Positions 21,392 through 28,385 of a stretch of DNA of 28,385 nt are shown here, in pieces (the stretch's first letter is position 1; every line of letters starts with the position of its first letter). This stretch comes from Planctomycetota bacterium (GTDB lineage: Bacteria > Planctomycetota > Planctomycetia > Pirellulales > Thermoguttaceae). Under the pieces are notes generated by a model that was not told the DNA's origin, searched no databases, and saw only the letters and a list, made by a program, of their open reading frames with translations. The DNA lies in NCBI GenBank assembly GCA_023621895.1, contig JAMOAF010000522.1:1-28385 (forward strand), written 5' to 3'. The position numbers and the translations under genes were made by a program.

Positions 21392-23677
21392 ATGGCTACC
21401 GGCGGCAAAAAAAGGAAACGTTCAGAGCGTGTCGCGGCTCTCGAGCTTCCCCCCAATTCTTGGGAGCGGATGTGGGGCAACCTGCGCCGCCCCGACGTGC
21501 TTGCGAGGATCGCCCTGGCCGCCGCCGCGGCGCTGTTGCTCTGCCTGGTGATTCGAGCATGGGATTTGCCCTACTCCTATCGATCGGGCTATCGACCGCC
21601 GACCGACCTGACGGCCCGCGTCTCCTTCCAGGTGGAGGACCTCGCGGAGACCCGCTCGCTCCGGGACCGCGCGCAATGGCAGGTCCCCTATGTCTTCGTC
21701 CGCGACCCGGAACCTCTGAAGCGCTTGGAGGAGACGATCCGGAACAGCGTCCTGGAGCTTCTGGCCGCCCCGTCGTACGAGGCCATGCCGCGGCCCCAAC
21801 TCTGGCAGGACTTCATGCCGCCGGACCCGGCCGCGAAACCCGCCGAAACCGAGTCGCGCCAGGCCTTCGACGCGTTTCGCAAGGCGCTGTCGGAGGATGA
21901 AGACCTGAAGCGGCTGATGCGGGCGATCGGCGCCGCCTTGAAGGACTACGACTCCGTGGGGCTGCTCCGGTCGTTGCAGGCCAAGCAGGAGGTGGAGCGG
22001 CGGCTCGGAGAGGGAAACCAGGATCGAATCGTGGTCCGCCAGTCCAAGGCGGATTCCAAGGGCGCCATGGTGGGCATCGACGAGGTCATCGGCAGTGCCG
22101 CCACCCTGCGGCGAAGCCTGGAGGTGCACCTGGAAGAGGCGGGGCTAGCGGGTGTGACCGAGCCGGTTTTCAGATGGCTGTGGAAGTATCTGCCGGACAC
22201 CCTTGTTCTCGACGAAACCGCCACGAAGGCCGCGATGGAGCGGGCGGTTGCCGCGGTTCCCCCTGCAAAAATCGTCTTCGAGCCGGGCGCGGTGGTCGTC
22301 TCCGCGGGAACCATCCTCACCGACACGGAACTGAAGCTGTTGGCCAGGGAGCACCAGGCCGCGAACGAGGCGCGGACGAGCCCGATGAAGCTTGGCCGAA
22401 CGGTTTCCGTGTTCTTCCTCTTCTCCATCTTGCTTGGGCTATGCGGACTGTACCTCGTCTCCCACGAGCAGCGGCTTTTCAACAATCTCCGCCAGTTGGC
22501 GATGGTCGCCATGCTGGCGGTGCTCGCCGTTGGGGCGGCCGTCTGGGCCTCGGCCGACGCATGGCGGGCTGAACTGATTCCCGTGCTGTTGTTTGGCCAG
22601 ATTCTCACGATTGCCTACACGCGGCAGCTTGCATTGCTGTTTTCCGGCGTGGTGGCCCTCGCCGTGGTGCTTGGTCTGGGGCAGTCGATCGGCGCGCTCT
22701 GCCTGCTGTGGGGCGTGGCGACCGCCGCCGTGCTGCAACTCGACCGCGTGCGGAGCCGCAGCAAGCTGATCTATGTCGGCGTGTTCGCCTCGGTCGCCGC
22801 ATTTTTTCTCACCCTGGTGGTCGCCGCGCTGGAATCGCAGTCCCTCTCCCGGGAGTTGCTCGTGCAGGCCGGCCGCAACGCCGTCTGGGCCGTCGCGGCG
22901 GGCTTTGTCATGAATGGGCTGCTCCCGTATGTCGAACGGCTCTCCGGCGTGTTGACGGACATGAGTCTGCTGGAGCTGGGAGATGTCTCCCACCCCTTGC
23001 TCCAGGAGCTGGTCCGCCGGGCCCCGAGCACCTACAACCACTCCGTCACCGTGGGATCGATCGCCGAGGCGGCGGCCGACGCGATCGGCGCGCGGGGGCT
23101 GCTGACGCGCGTCGGCGCCTATTTCCACGATATCGGCAAGATGCTGAAGCCAACCTACTATATTGAGAATCAACCGCCCAACGAGAATCGCCACGAATCG
23201 CTCGTCCCGCAGATGAGCACGCTGGTGATCGTGGCCCACATCAAGGACGGCGCCGACCTGGCGCGCCAGCACCGCCTGCCGGAGCCGATCATCGATTTCA
23301 TCGAACAGCACCACGGAACGACGCTCGTGGAATACTTCTACGGGAGAGCGAGCGAGCAGAGGCAGAACGACCCCGACGGCGGCGCGGTGGAAGAGTCTTC
23401 CTTCCGTTATCCCGGGCCGAAGCCCCAGACGAAGGAAGCCGCCGTCTTGATGCTGGCCGACGCGGCCGAAAGCGCCTGCCGCTCCCTGGTCGAGCCCGGC
23501 CCGGCGAGAATCGAAAGCCTGGTTCGCGAAATCGCCGAACGGAAGCTGGAGGACGGCCAGTTTGACGAAAGCGGGTTGACGTTCCGCGAGCTCCGCACCG
23601 TCGAAGACAGCATGATCAAGTCGCTGATCGCCAACTACCACGGCCGGATCAAGTATCCGGAGCAGAGGACCGCCTGA
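21392..23677 (+). CDS. 7TM-HD phosphohydrolase, PgpH-like
   Basis: A 761-residue inner-membrane protein of the 7TMR-HD family. In Firmicutes, PgpH members hydrolyse cyclic di-AMP; the substrate here is inferred. A basic N-terminus precedes one membrane helix (about 38-55). A large extracytoplasmic region follows to about 330. Then seven helices lie between about 335 and 520. A cytoplasmic HD domain comes next, with NHSVTVGSIAEAA and the key His579-Asp580 in AYFHDIGK, and later EQHHGTT. The order phoH, 7TM-HD, ybeY matches the Bacillus arrangement. ATG 21392 follows phoH by 7 bp. The open frame starts earlier, but inside phoH. No cyclic-di-AMP synthase is in the window, so the signalling partner is not shown. 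Confidence 0.92.
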   Translation: MATGGKKRKRSERVAALELPPNSWERMWGNLRRPDVLARIALAAAAALLLCLVIRAWDLPYSYRSGYRPPTDLTARVSFQVEDLAETRSLRDRAQWQVPYVFVRDPEPLKRLEETIRNSVLELLAAPSYEAMPRPQLWQDFMPPDPAAKPAETESRQAFDAFRKALSEDEDLKRLMRAIGAALKDYDSVGLLRSLQAKQEVERRLGEGNQDRIVVRQSKADSKGAMVGIDEVIGSAATLRRSLEVHLEEAGLAGVTEPVFRWLWKYLPDTLVLDETATKAAMERAVAAVPPAKIVFEPGAVVVSAGTILTDTELKLLAREHQAANEARTSPMKLGRTVSVFFLFSILLGLCGLYLVSHEQRLFNNLRQLAMVAMLAVLAVGAAVWASADAWRAELIPVLLFGQILTIAYTRQLALLFSGVVALAVVLGLGQSIGALCLLWGVATAAVLQLDRVRSRSKLIYVGVFASVAAFFLTLVVAALESQSLSRELLVQAGRNAVWAVAAGFVMNGLLPYVERLSGVLTDMSLLELGDVSHPLLQELVRRAPSTYNHSVTVGSIAEAAADAIGARGLLTRVGAYFHDIGKMLKPTYYIENQPPNENRHESLVPQMSTLVIVAHIKDGADLARQHRLPEPIIDFIEQHHGTTLVEYFYGRASEQRQNDPDGGAVEESSFRYPGPKPQTKEAAVLMLADAAESACRSLVEPGPARIESLVREIAERKLEDGQFDESGLTFRELRTVEDSMIKSLIANYHGRIKYPEQRTA

Positions 23678-23724
23678 CCGGCCGCGGGGGCGGTTCCCAA
23701 CCGGCGGCGCATGGAGAATTGGTT

Positions 23725-24183
23725 TTGAGAGAAAAACTGGTGGTCGAGATCGCCAATCAGCAAGCGGACTGCCGCGTCGACGAGCAGCGGATTTGCCAGG
23801 CCGTCCGCGATATCCTGCGGGAGGAAAAGATCGCCGCCGGAGAGGTCAGCGTGGCGATCGTCGACGATCCGACGATCCAGGCGTTGAACGCCCGGCACCT
23901 CGGTCATGACTACCCCACGGACGTGATCAGTTTCCTGCTCGATCGCCGGGGCGACTACCTCGAAGGAGAGGTTGTTGTCAGCATCGACACCGCCCGGGCG
24001 GTTGCCGCCGAACTCGCCTGGCCCGCGGAGGACGAGTTGCTGTTGTATGTCGTTCACGGGACGCTCCACCTGGTCGGGTACGGCGACGATTCGGACGCCG
24101 CGCGCGAGCGGATGCGGCGGCGGGAGCGGCTCCACCTTGCCCCGTTCGGGCTGGAGCCGCCGTGGGACGAAAATTCCGCCTGA
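23725..24183 (+). CDS. ybeY: Endoribonuclease/rRNA maturation factor YbeY
   Basis: A 152-residue zinc-dependent RNase of the UPF0054 family, needed for 16S rRNA 3' processing and ribosome quality control. The metal motif is HGTLHLVGYGDD: His111 and His115 are present, but the third His of the canonical GYDH is Asp121. The upstream PTDVISF motif is kept, while the RNA-contacting Arg of the preceding YRG element is Leu (NARHLGHDYPTDV). From memory Bacteroidetes YbeY shows the same two changes, so this may be a functional subtype rather than decay. The TTG at 23725 is favoured because GGAG lies 8 nt upstream; a TTG two codons earlier is possible. It follows the 7TM-HD gene by 47 bp and precedes a corC-like gene by 48 bp. 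Confidence 0.92.
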   Translation: MREKLVVEIANQQADCRVDEQRICQAVRDILREEKIAAGEVSVAIVDDPTIQALNARHLGHDYPTDVISFLLDRRGDYLEGEVVVSIDTARAVAAELAWPAEDELLLYVVHGTLHLVGYGDDSDAARERMRRRERLHLAPFGLEPPWDENSA

Positions 24184-24231
24184 GCCCAGACCATTGCCCG
24201 ATACGTATTCCAGGAGGGCCTTCTTCTCACC

Positions 24232-25527
24232 ATGTCCGAAGCCGTGTTGATTTGGCTTGCCGTTGCCGGCCTGCTGACTACCGGGGTCGCCGCGGTCGGC
24301 GCCCGGTCGCTCGTCGGGTTCTCGCGCCATGAACTCGAGGAAGTCTGCCGGCGCCGCGAGGCGCCGCAGCGTCTCGGTGACATCCTCCGGCAGTACGAGC
24401 GCGTCGCCCTGGCCGCCGAGACGCTCCAAGTGCTCGGCATGGCGGTCGCCCTGGCCGCCGCCGTGTACTGGGCAACGCTCCGGTTCCACGAGGGAATCGT
24501 CCCCTCCTGGCAATCGGCCCTGGCGGAAGTCGGCGCATTTTCCCTGGCGATGCTGGTCGCGGCGATCTGGCTTCCCTGGACGGTCGCTCGGCTGTACGCC
24601 GAACCGTTCCTGTTCTTTACCTGGCCCCTCTGGCGCGCGGTCAGCATCGCAATGACCCCGCTGGTTTTCGGAGCCGGCTTCCTCGACACGGTGCTCCACC
24701 GGCTGGCGGATCGGCAACGCGAAACCTCCGACGAGGAGTCGTTTGAAGACGAGATTCGCACGATCGTCACCGAAGGGCACCGGGAAGGACTGCTCGAAGA
24801 AGACGCGCGCGAAATGATCGAGGGCGTGATCGAATTGAGCGACGTGGTCGTTTCCGAGATCATGACCCCCCGGACCGACATGGTTTCGATGCCCCGATCG
24901 TTGAGTTGGCAGGAGGCGCTCGATTTTGTCGTTCGAGTCGGGCATACGCGGATTCCCGTTCACGAGAAAACGCGGGACGACATCATCGGCATCCTCTACG
25001 CCAAGGACCTTCTTCAGGAATTGGCCAAGGGCCCCGATCAACCACGGGCGCCCTGGACTTCGCTCCTCCGCGAGCCCCATTTCGTTCCCGAGACTAAACC
25101 GGTCGACGTCCTCTTGCAGGAGTTCCAGCGGGATCGCGCGCACATGGTGGTCGTCCTCGACGAGTATGGCGGGGTCTCCGGATTGGTGACGATGGAAGAC
25201 GTGCTCGAGGAAATCGTCGGCGAGATCATCGACGAGTACGACAAAGACCTCGTCGATGGAATCCGGGAAATCGACGACCGTACAGCCGAGGTCTTGGGAC
25301 GGGTCCACGTCGACGAGATCAACGAGCGGTTGGCCCTCGAACTGCCCGAAGAAGAGGACTACGACACGATCGGGGGGTTCGTCTTCACGGAGTTGGGGCA
25401 TGTCCCGGTCAATGGCGAGGAGCTGCTGTGGAAGAATCTCCGCATCACGGTGATCGAAGCCACCCGGCGACGGATTGAACGAGTCCGGATTGAAGTCCTC
25501 GACCGCACTTGTCAAGAGACCGCGTAG
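24232..25527 (+). CDS. CNNM/CBS-domain membrane protein, CorC/HlyC family
   Basis: A 431-residue inner-membrane protein of the CorC/TlyC ("hemolysin C") group, associated with divalent-cation, mainly Mg, efflux or resistance. Three to four hydrophobic helices occupy residues 1-155 (CNNM/DUF21 region, relatively weakly conserved). The cytoplasmic CBS pair spans about 200-325, including EIMTPRTDMVSM and DEYGGVSGLVTMEDVLEEIVGE. The C-terminal CorC/HlyC transporter-associated domain ends near 425 (DTIGGFVFTELGHVPVNGE). It starts with ATG 24232, and AGGAGG lies 14 nt upstream, a little far. The ybeY-corC order is common in bacteria. There is no evidence for a real haemolytic function. Confidence 0.93.
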   Translation: MSEAVLIWLAVAGLLTTGVAAVGARSLVGFSRHELEEVCRRREAPQRLGDILRQYERVALAAETLQVLGMAVALAAAVYWATLRFHEGIVPSWQSALAEVGAFSLAMLVAAIWLPWTVARLYAEPFLFFTWPLWRAVSIAMTPLVFGAGFLDTVLHRLADRQRETSDEESFEDEIRTIVTEGHREGLLEEDAREMIEGVIELSDVVVSEIMTPRTDMVSMPRSLSWQEALDFVVRVGHTRIPVHEKTRDDIIGILYAKDLLQELAKGPDQPRAPWTSLLREPHFVPETKPVDVLLQEFQRDRAHMVVVLDEYGGVSGLVTMEDVLEEIVGEIIDEYDKDLVDGIREIDDRTAEVLGRVHVDEINERLALELPEEEDYDTIGGFVFTELGHVPVNGEELLWKNLRITVIEATRRRIERVRIEVLDRTCQETA

Positions 25528-25596
25528 ATCGGTGGTGTGGCCCGGCGCGCGGGGCGCACCGCCGGCCGGTGATCAAGGAGAGTTCGCCAGAGCCCC

Positions 25597-26352
25597 ATGT
25601 CTTCGGAAAAAGCCACCGCAATCGTTCTGCGCACGGTCGACTTCAGCGAGTCGAGCCTGGTGGTGACGCTTTTCACGCGCGAATTTGGCAAGGTGCGCGG
25701 TTTGGCGAAAGGGGGAAGGCGACTCAAGGGTCCTTTCGAGTCTGCTCTTGACCTGCTGGCCCGATGTCGAATAGTCTTCCTCCGCAAATCGTCCGACACG
25801 CTCGACCTGTTGACCGAGGCCAAGCTGGAACGGCGTTTCCGGCTCGCCGGTTGCGATTTGGCCGGCCTTTACGCCGCCTACTACGCCGCCGAGCTGCTTG
25901 ACGCGTTGACGGATGACTACGACCCTCACCCCGTCCTGTTCGACCTGGCCGATGAGACGCTGGCCGGGCTGGCCGGCGGCGATGAGGTGGGCAAGCGGTT
26001 GCTCCGCTTCGAGTTGGGCGCTTTGCGAGAACTGGGCCACCTGCCCTCGTTGGATTGTTGTGCGGAGTGCGCCAAACCAATCGCGCTTTCCGGGCGTATT
26101 ACCTTCGGGCTTCTCGACGGCGGAGCGCTTTGCGGGCGGTGCCGAGAAGGAAAGCGAAAGGTCGCCTCGGTCAGCGCGGGAGTCTTGCGGATCATGGCGA
26201 GTTTTGCCGACGCGGGCGAGGCCTGGCGGCGAATCGAGATCGACGCGCGAAGCCGCGGGGAGTTGCGCGGATTGCTGAACCATTTCGTCTGCCACCTGCT
26301 GGGGCGCAAACCTCGGCTGCACGACTACCTCGGCCAATTGGCCGGGCGGTGA
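25597..26352 (+). CDS. recO: DNA repair protein RecO
   Basis: A 251-residue RecFOR-pathway mediator that helps load RecA on gapped DNA and anneals single strands. The N-terminal OB fold spans about 1-80 (AIVLRTVDFSESSLVVTLF, GKVRGLAKGGRRLKGPF). The helical C-terminal domain contains a zinc cluster: Cys154, Cys155 and Cys158 (CCAEC), and Cys179 and Cys182 (CGRC). Length is normal. The ATG is at 25597. An AGGAG is about 16 nt upstream, which is too far to be convincing. It lies 69 bp after the corC-like gene, and the next gene starts 48 bp downstream. The order corC-like then recO replaces the era that is often found here in other phyla. Confidence 0.93.
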   Translation: MSSEKATAIVLRTVDFSESSLVVTLFTREFGKVRGLAKGGRRLKGPFESALDLLARCRIVFLRKSSDTLDLLTEAKLERRFRLAGCDLAGLYAAYYAAELLDALTDDYDPHPVLFDLADETLAGLAGGDEVGKRLLRFELGALRELGHLPSLDCCAECAKPIALSGRITFGLLDGGALCGRCREGKRKVASVSAGVLRIMASFADAGEAWRRIEIDARSRGELRGLLNHFVCHLLGRKPRLHDYLGQLAGR

Positions 26353-26400
26353 ATGCGGATTGAACAAGCTGCCGGGCAGGCACGGGAAGTGAGGACAAGG

Positions 26401-27561
26401 ATGTCCCCAACCATGTTGGATCATCTCCGGATCGCGGCGGTTGTCGCCCTGGCCGTGCTAGCGGGCGGGTGCAACACGCTGCCGCGGACGGACCATCCGC
26501 CGATGGCGGGAGACGCCGCGGACCGGGAGACGCTCCGCGCCGTGGCCGAAGCCGAGGAAGACGACGGCTTCGATCTGGAGGACCTCGATCCGGCCAACGT
26601 CTATCGCAAGCTCCGCGACGCGGTCGGACTCGGGCCCGACGAGGCGATCGCCCGCGGACTCTACCAAGAAGGCGCCGAATTGTATCGCGCCGAGAATTAT
26701 GCCGCGGCGGGGCGCAAGTTCTCCGCGGCGGCCAAGCGATGGCCCGACTCCACGCTCGAGGAAGACGCCCTGTTCCTGGCCGGGGAAAGCTACTTCTATT
26801 CCGACCAGTATCCCGACGCGCACCGCGCCTACCAGAAACTGCTCAAGAAGCACGACTACACGCGGCATCTCGACACGGTCACGCGGCGGCTGTTCGCGAT
26901 CGGGCGCTACTGGGAGCAGCTCGCCGCCGCCGATCCGCCGATCCGGATTCCCGTGAATGTCACCGACCAATCGCGCCCCTGGATCGATACGGTCGGCTAC
27001 GCGATCAAGGCCTACGACGACATCCGCATGTACGACCCGACGGGCCCCCTGGCCGACGACGCCGTGATGGCCTCGGCCAACTCGTACTTTGTCCGCGAGT
27101 TGTACGGCGACGCCGCCCAGCAGTACGACCTGCTGCGAACCGAATACACCAAGAGCGAACACCAGTTGAAGGCTCACCTGCTGTCGATCGAAAGCTGGCA
27201 GCGGCTCTACCAGGGCGGCTACTATGACAGCGGACCGCTGAAAAAAGCCGGCGAGGTCGCCGACCAGGCGCTCGTCCAGTTCGGCGCCGAACTCGGCGCC
27301 GAGCGGCCGCGCGTGATCGAGGCCAAGAATAAGATCGTCGAGGAAATGGCCAACCGCGATTGGATGATCGGCCAGTATTACGACAAGCGGAAATACTACC
27401 GGGCGGCCCGCTTCTACTACGAATCGATTCTCCGCGAGTATCCGCAGACGGCCGCGGCCGGAGCCGCCCAGACGCGGTTGGCGGAAATCAGGGACCTGCC
27501 CGATGTGCCCAAGAACCGCTTCAAGTGGTTGACCGACATGTTCGAACGCCGCCAGTACTGA
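26401..27561 (+). CDS. BamD/YfiO-like outer-membrane lipoprotein with TPR repeats
   Basis: A 386-residue predicted lipoprotein. The leader is MSPTMLDHLRIAAVVALAVL followed by a lipobox AGGC, giving a lipidated Cys24. A GAGG six nt before ATG 26401 supports this start over the ATG directly after the recO stop (26353). An acidic spacer is followed by tetratricopeptide-like helices (about 90-180, for example LYRAENYAAAGRKFSAA and ESYFYSDQYPDAHRAYQ, and again about 315-360). BamD is the lipoprotein component of the outer-membrane beta-barrel assembly machinery. The similarity here is in the architecture and repeats, so the assignment is moderate. It is larger than E. coli BamD. The LptE-like gene follows after 48 bp. 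Confidence 0.72.
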   Translation: MSPTMLDHLRIAAVVALAVLAGGCNTLPRTDHPPMAGDAADRETLRAVAEAEEDDGFDLEDLDPANVYRKLRDAVGLGPDEAIARGLYQEGAELYRAENYAAAGRKFSAAAKRWPDSTLEEDALFLAGESYFYSDQYPDAHRAYQKLLKKHDYTRHLDTVTRRLFAIGRYWEQLAAADPPIRIPVNVTDQSRPWIDTVGYAIKAYDDIRMYDPTGPLADDAVMASANSYFVRELYGDAAQQYDLLRTEYTKSEHQLKAHLLSIESWQRLYQGGYYDSGPLKKAGEVADQALVQFGAELGAERPRVIEAKNKIVEEMANRDWMIGQYYDKRKYYRAARFYYESILREYPQTAAAGAAQTRLAEIRDLPDVPKNRFKWLTDMFERRQY

Positions 27562-27609
27562 AATCGCGCGAGCGGGCGCCGGTCGCGGACTCGACCGGCG
27601 CGGAATGCC

Positions 27610-28176
27610 ATGAAACACCCCTTTCAAGACTCAGCGCGCCGGGGCGGGCGACCGCCGCTCGCCGGGCCGCTCCTCGCGGCCCTGGTGCTCGCCCTCGCGC
27701 CGGGTGGCTGCGCCACCTACCAGATCGGCAACCACGGGCTCTTTCCCCAGGACGTCCACACCGTCTACGTCCCGATCTTCGATTCCGATTCGTTCCGCAG
27801 AAACCTCGGAGAACGGCTCACCGAAGCGGTCTCCAAGACGATCGAGAACAAGACCAACTACAAGGTCGTCGGCTCGTCCAACGCCGACAGCGTGCTCGCC
27901 GGGCGGATCGTCGCGGAAAACAAGCGGGTGATCGCCGAGAATCGCTACGACGACCCGCGCAAGCTGGAGGTCAATCTCCAGGTCGCCGTGAGCTGGATCG
28001 ACCGCAACGGCGGAATCCTCTATGATGGCAGCGTGCCGTTGCCGCCGGAACTGGCCTCGGTCAGCGGCACCGCAGCCTTCGTGCCGGAGTACGGCCAGTC
28101 GGTGGCCACGGCCCAGCAGCAGGCGATCCAGCGTCTCGCCGACCAGATCGTCGGAATGATGGAGTCGCCGTGGTAA
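27610..28176 (+). CDS. LptE-like outer-membrane lipoprotein
   Basis: A 188-residue predicted lipoprotein. The leader has a basic N-terminus, a hydrophobic core (LAGPLLAALVLALA) and a lipobox-like PGGC, giving Cys34; Pro at -3 is atypical but tolerated. The mature part starts ATYQIGNHGLFPQDVHTVYVPIF and contains RNLGERLTEAVSKTIENKTNYKV in parts, a pattern of the LptE/RlpB family that plugs LptD during lipopolysaccharide insertion. If right, it implies an outer membrane with LPS-like lipids. It follows the BamD-like gene by 48 bp, consistent with a shared envelope-assembly operon. No other Lpt gene is present in the window, so the partner is not shown. Confidence 0.75.
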   Translation: MKHPFQDSARRGGRPPLAGPLLAALVLALAPGGCATYQIGNHGLFPQDVHTVYVPIFDSDSFRRNLGERLTEAVSKTIENKTNYKVVGSSNADSVLAGRIVAENKRVIAENRYDDPRKLEVNLQVAVSWIDRNGGILYDGSVPLPPELASVSGTAAFVPEYGQSVATAQQQAIQRLADQIVGMMESPW

Positions 28177-28231
28177 CGCTCGGGCGCCTGGCAGCAGACC
28201 GCGGCAGGCCAGAAAGTCCGAGTGGCAGAAG

Positions 28232-28385
28232 ATGCCGTCAAGCGATCTGTTTCCAGGTAAAAACCTCCTGCCCGCCGCCGTTCTGATGGAGGGTGGCCTG
28301 GGCGTGCTGGCAATCGCCATCGGCTGGCTGATCGGCTGGGACGTGATCGGGATGACCCGCTTCCAGTGGCCGGCGGTGCTTTGGG
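28232..28385 (+). CDS. Start of a CPBP-type intramembrane protease (partial, runs off the window)
   Basis: The frame from ATG 28232 stays open to the window edge and encodes 51 residues, starting MPSSDLFPGKNLL. The segment MEGGLGVLAIAIGWLIGW is a hydrophobic helix resembling, from memory, the N-terminal helix of planctomycete CPBP-family (Abi/CAAX-protease-like) membrane proteins. The catalytic EE motif of that family would lie beyond the window, so the call is tentative. No ribosome-binding site is obvious. It lies 55 bp after the LptE-like gene. Confidence 0.5.
   Translation, partial: MPSSDLFPGKNLLPAAVLMEGGLGVLAIAIGWLIGWDVIGMTRFQWPAVLW

Noticed and set aside
23635..25515. 626-codon open frame on the minus strand
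   Set aside because: It lies opposite ybeY and corC-like genes, which have clear family motifs; the translation has no recognisable domain.
1..28385. tRNA or rRNA genes
   Set aside because: I looked in the gaps for conserved T-loop and anticodon-arm patterns and found none; a covariance-model scan would be decisive.

Overview
This is GC-rich bacterial chromosome that looks like Planctomycetota. The gene content points there rather than any single marker: a Ser/Thr kinase fused to a WD40 propeller, a large LamG/propeller/dihaem protein resembling hydrazine synthase alpha, twin-arginine-type secreted TIM-barrel proteins, and small intergenic repeats of a kind I associate with planctomycete genomes. 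BamD-like and LptE-like lipoproteins indicate a diderm envelope. The phylum call is inference; no rRNA or tRNA is visible to test it.

Layout. (1) 1-4413: a heptanucleotide array, then a tight leftward three-gene operon (P-loop/guanylate-kinase-like protein, CtBP-type 2-hydroxyacid dehydrogenase, sugar-phosphate isomerase/epimerase). It is divergent from a secreted esterase across a perfect 22-bp palindrome, and a small helical orphan gene follows. (2) 4414-9599: two repeat families, the leftward dihaem LamG/propeller protein, and trpA without trpB. (3) 9600-13265: the kinase-WD40 receptor. (4) 13369-16186: a plsC/cdsA phospholipid pair, a 470-bp repeat-rich gap, a small membrane protein, and a GC-rich direct repeat at a convergent gene end. 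(5) 16184-19813: a leftward secreted aldo/keto-reductase-like protein, then rightward a SpoU-type RNA methyltransferase, uppS and a second, divergent cdsA. (6) 20091-28385: a rightward housekeeping run of zinc ribbon, phoH, 7TM-HD phosphohydrolase (pgpH-like), ybeY, corC-like, recO, BamD-like lipoprotein, LptE-like lipoprotein and the start of a probable CPBP membrane protease.

How the genes fit together. Block 6 is the widespread phoH-pgpH-ybeY-corC-recO neighbourhood (RNA maturation, nucleotide signalling, repair) continuing into outer-membrane assembly genes. Blocks 4 and 5 supply phosphatidate, CDP-diacylglycerol and undecaprenyl diphosphate for membranes and wall or lipid carriers. Block 1 looks like a small carbohydrate or sugar-acid module whose two divergent arms may share one operator.

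Most unusual features: the 22-bp palindrome between the esterase and the three-gene operon; a P-loop without the usual Ser/Thr; the hydrazine-synthase-alpha-like dihaem protein; two CdsA paralogues with different signatures; a YbeY with Asp as apparent third metal ligand; and at least four unrelated repeat families placed at or inside the ends of genes.
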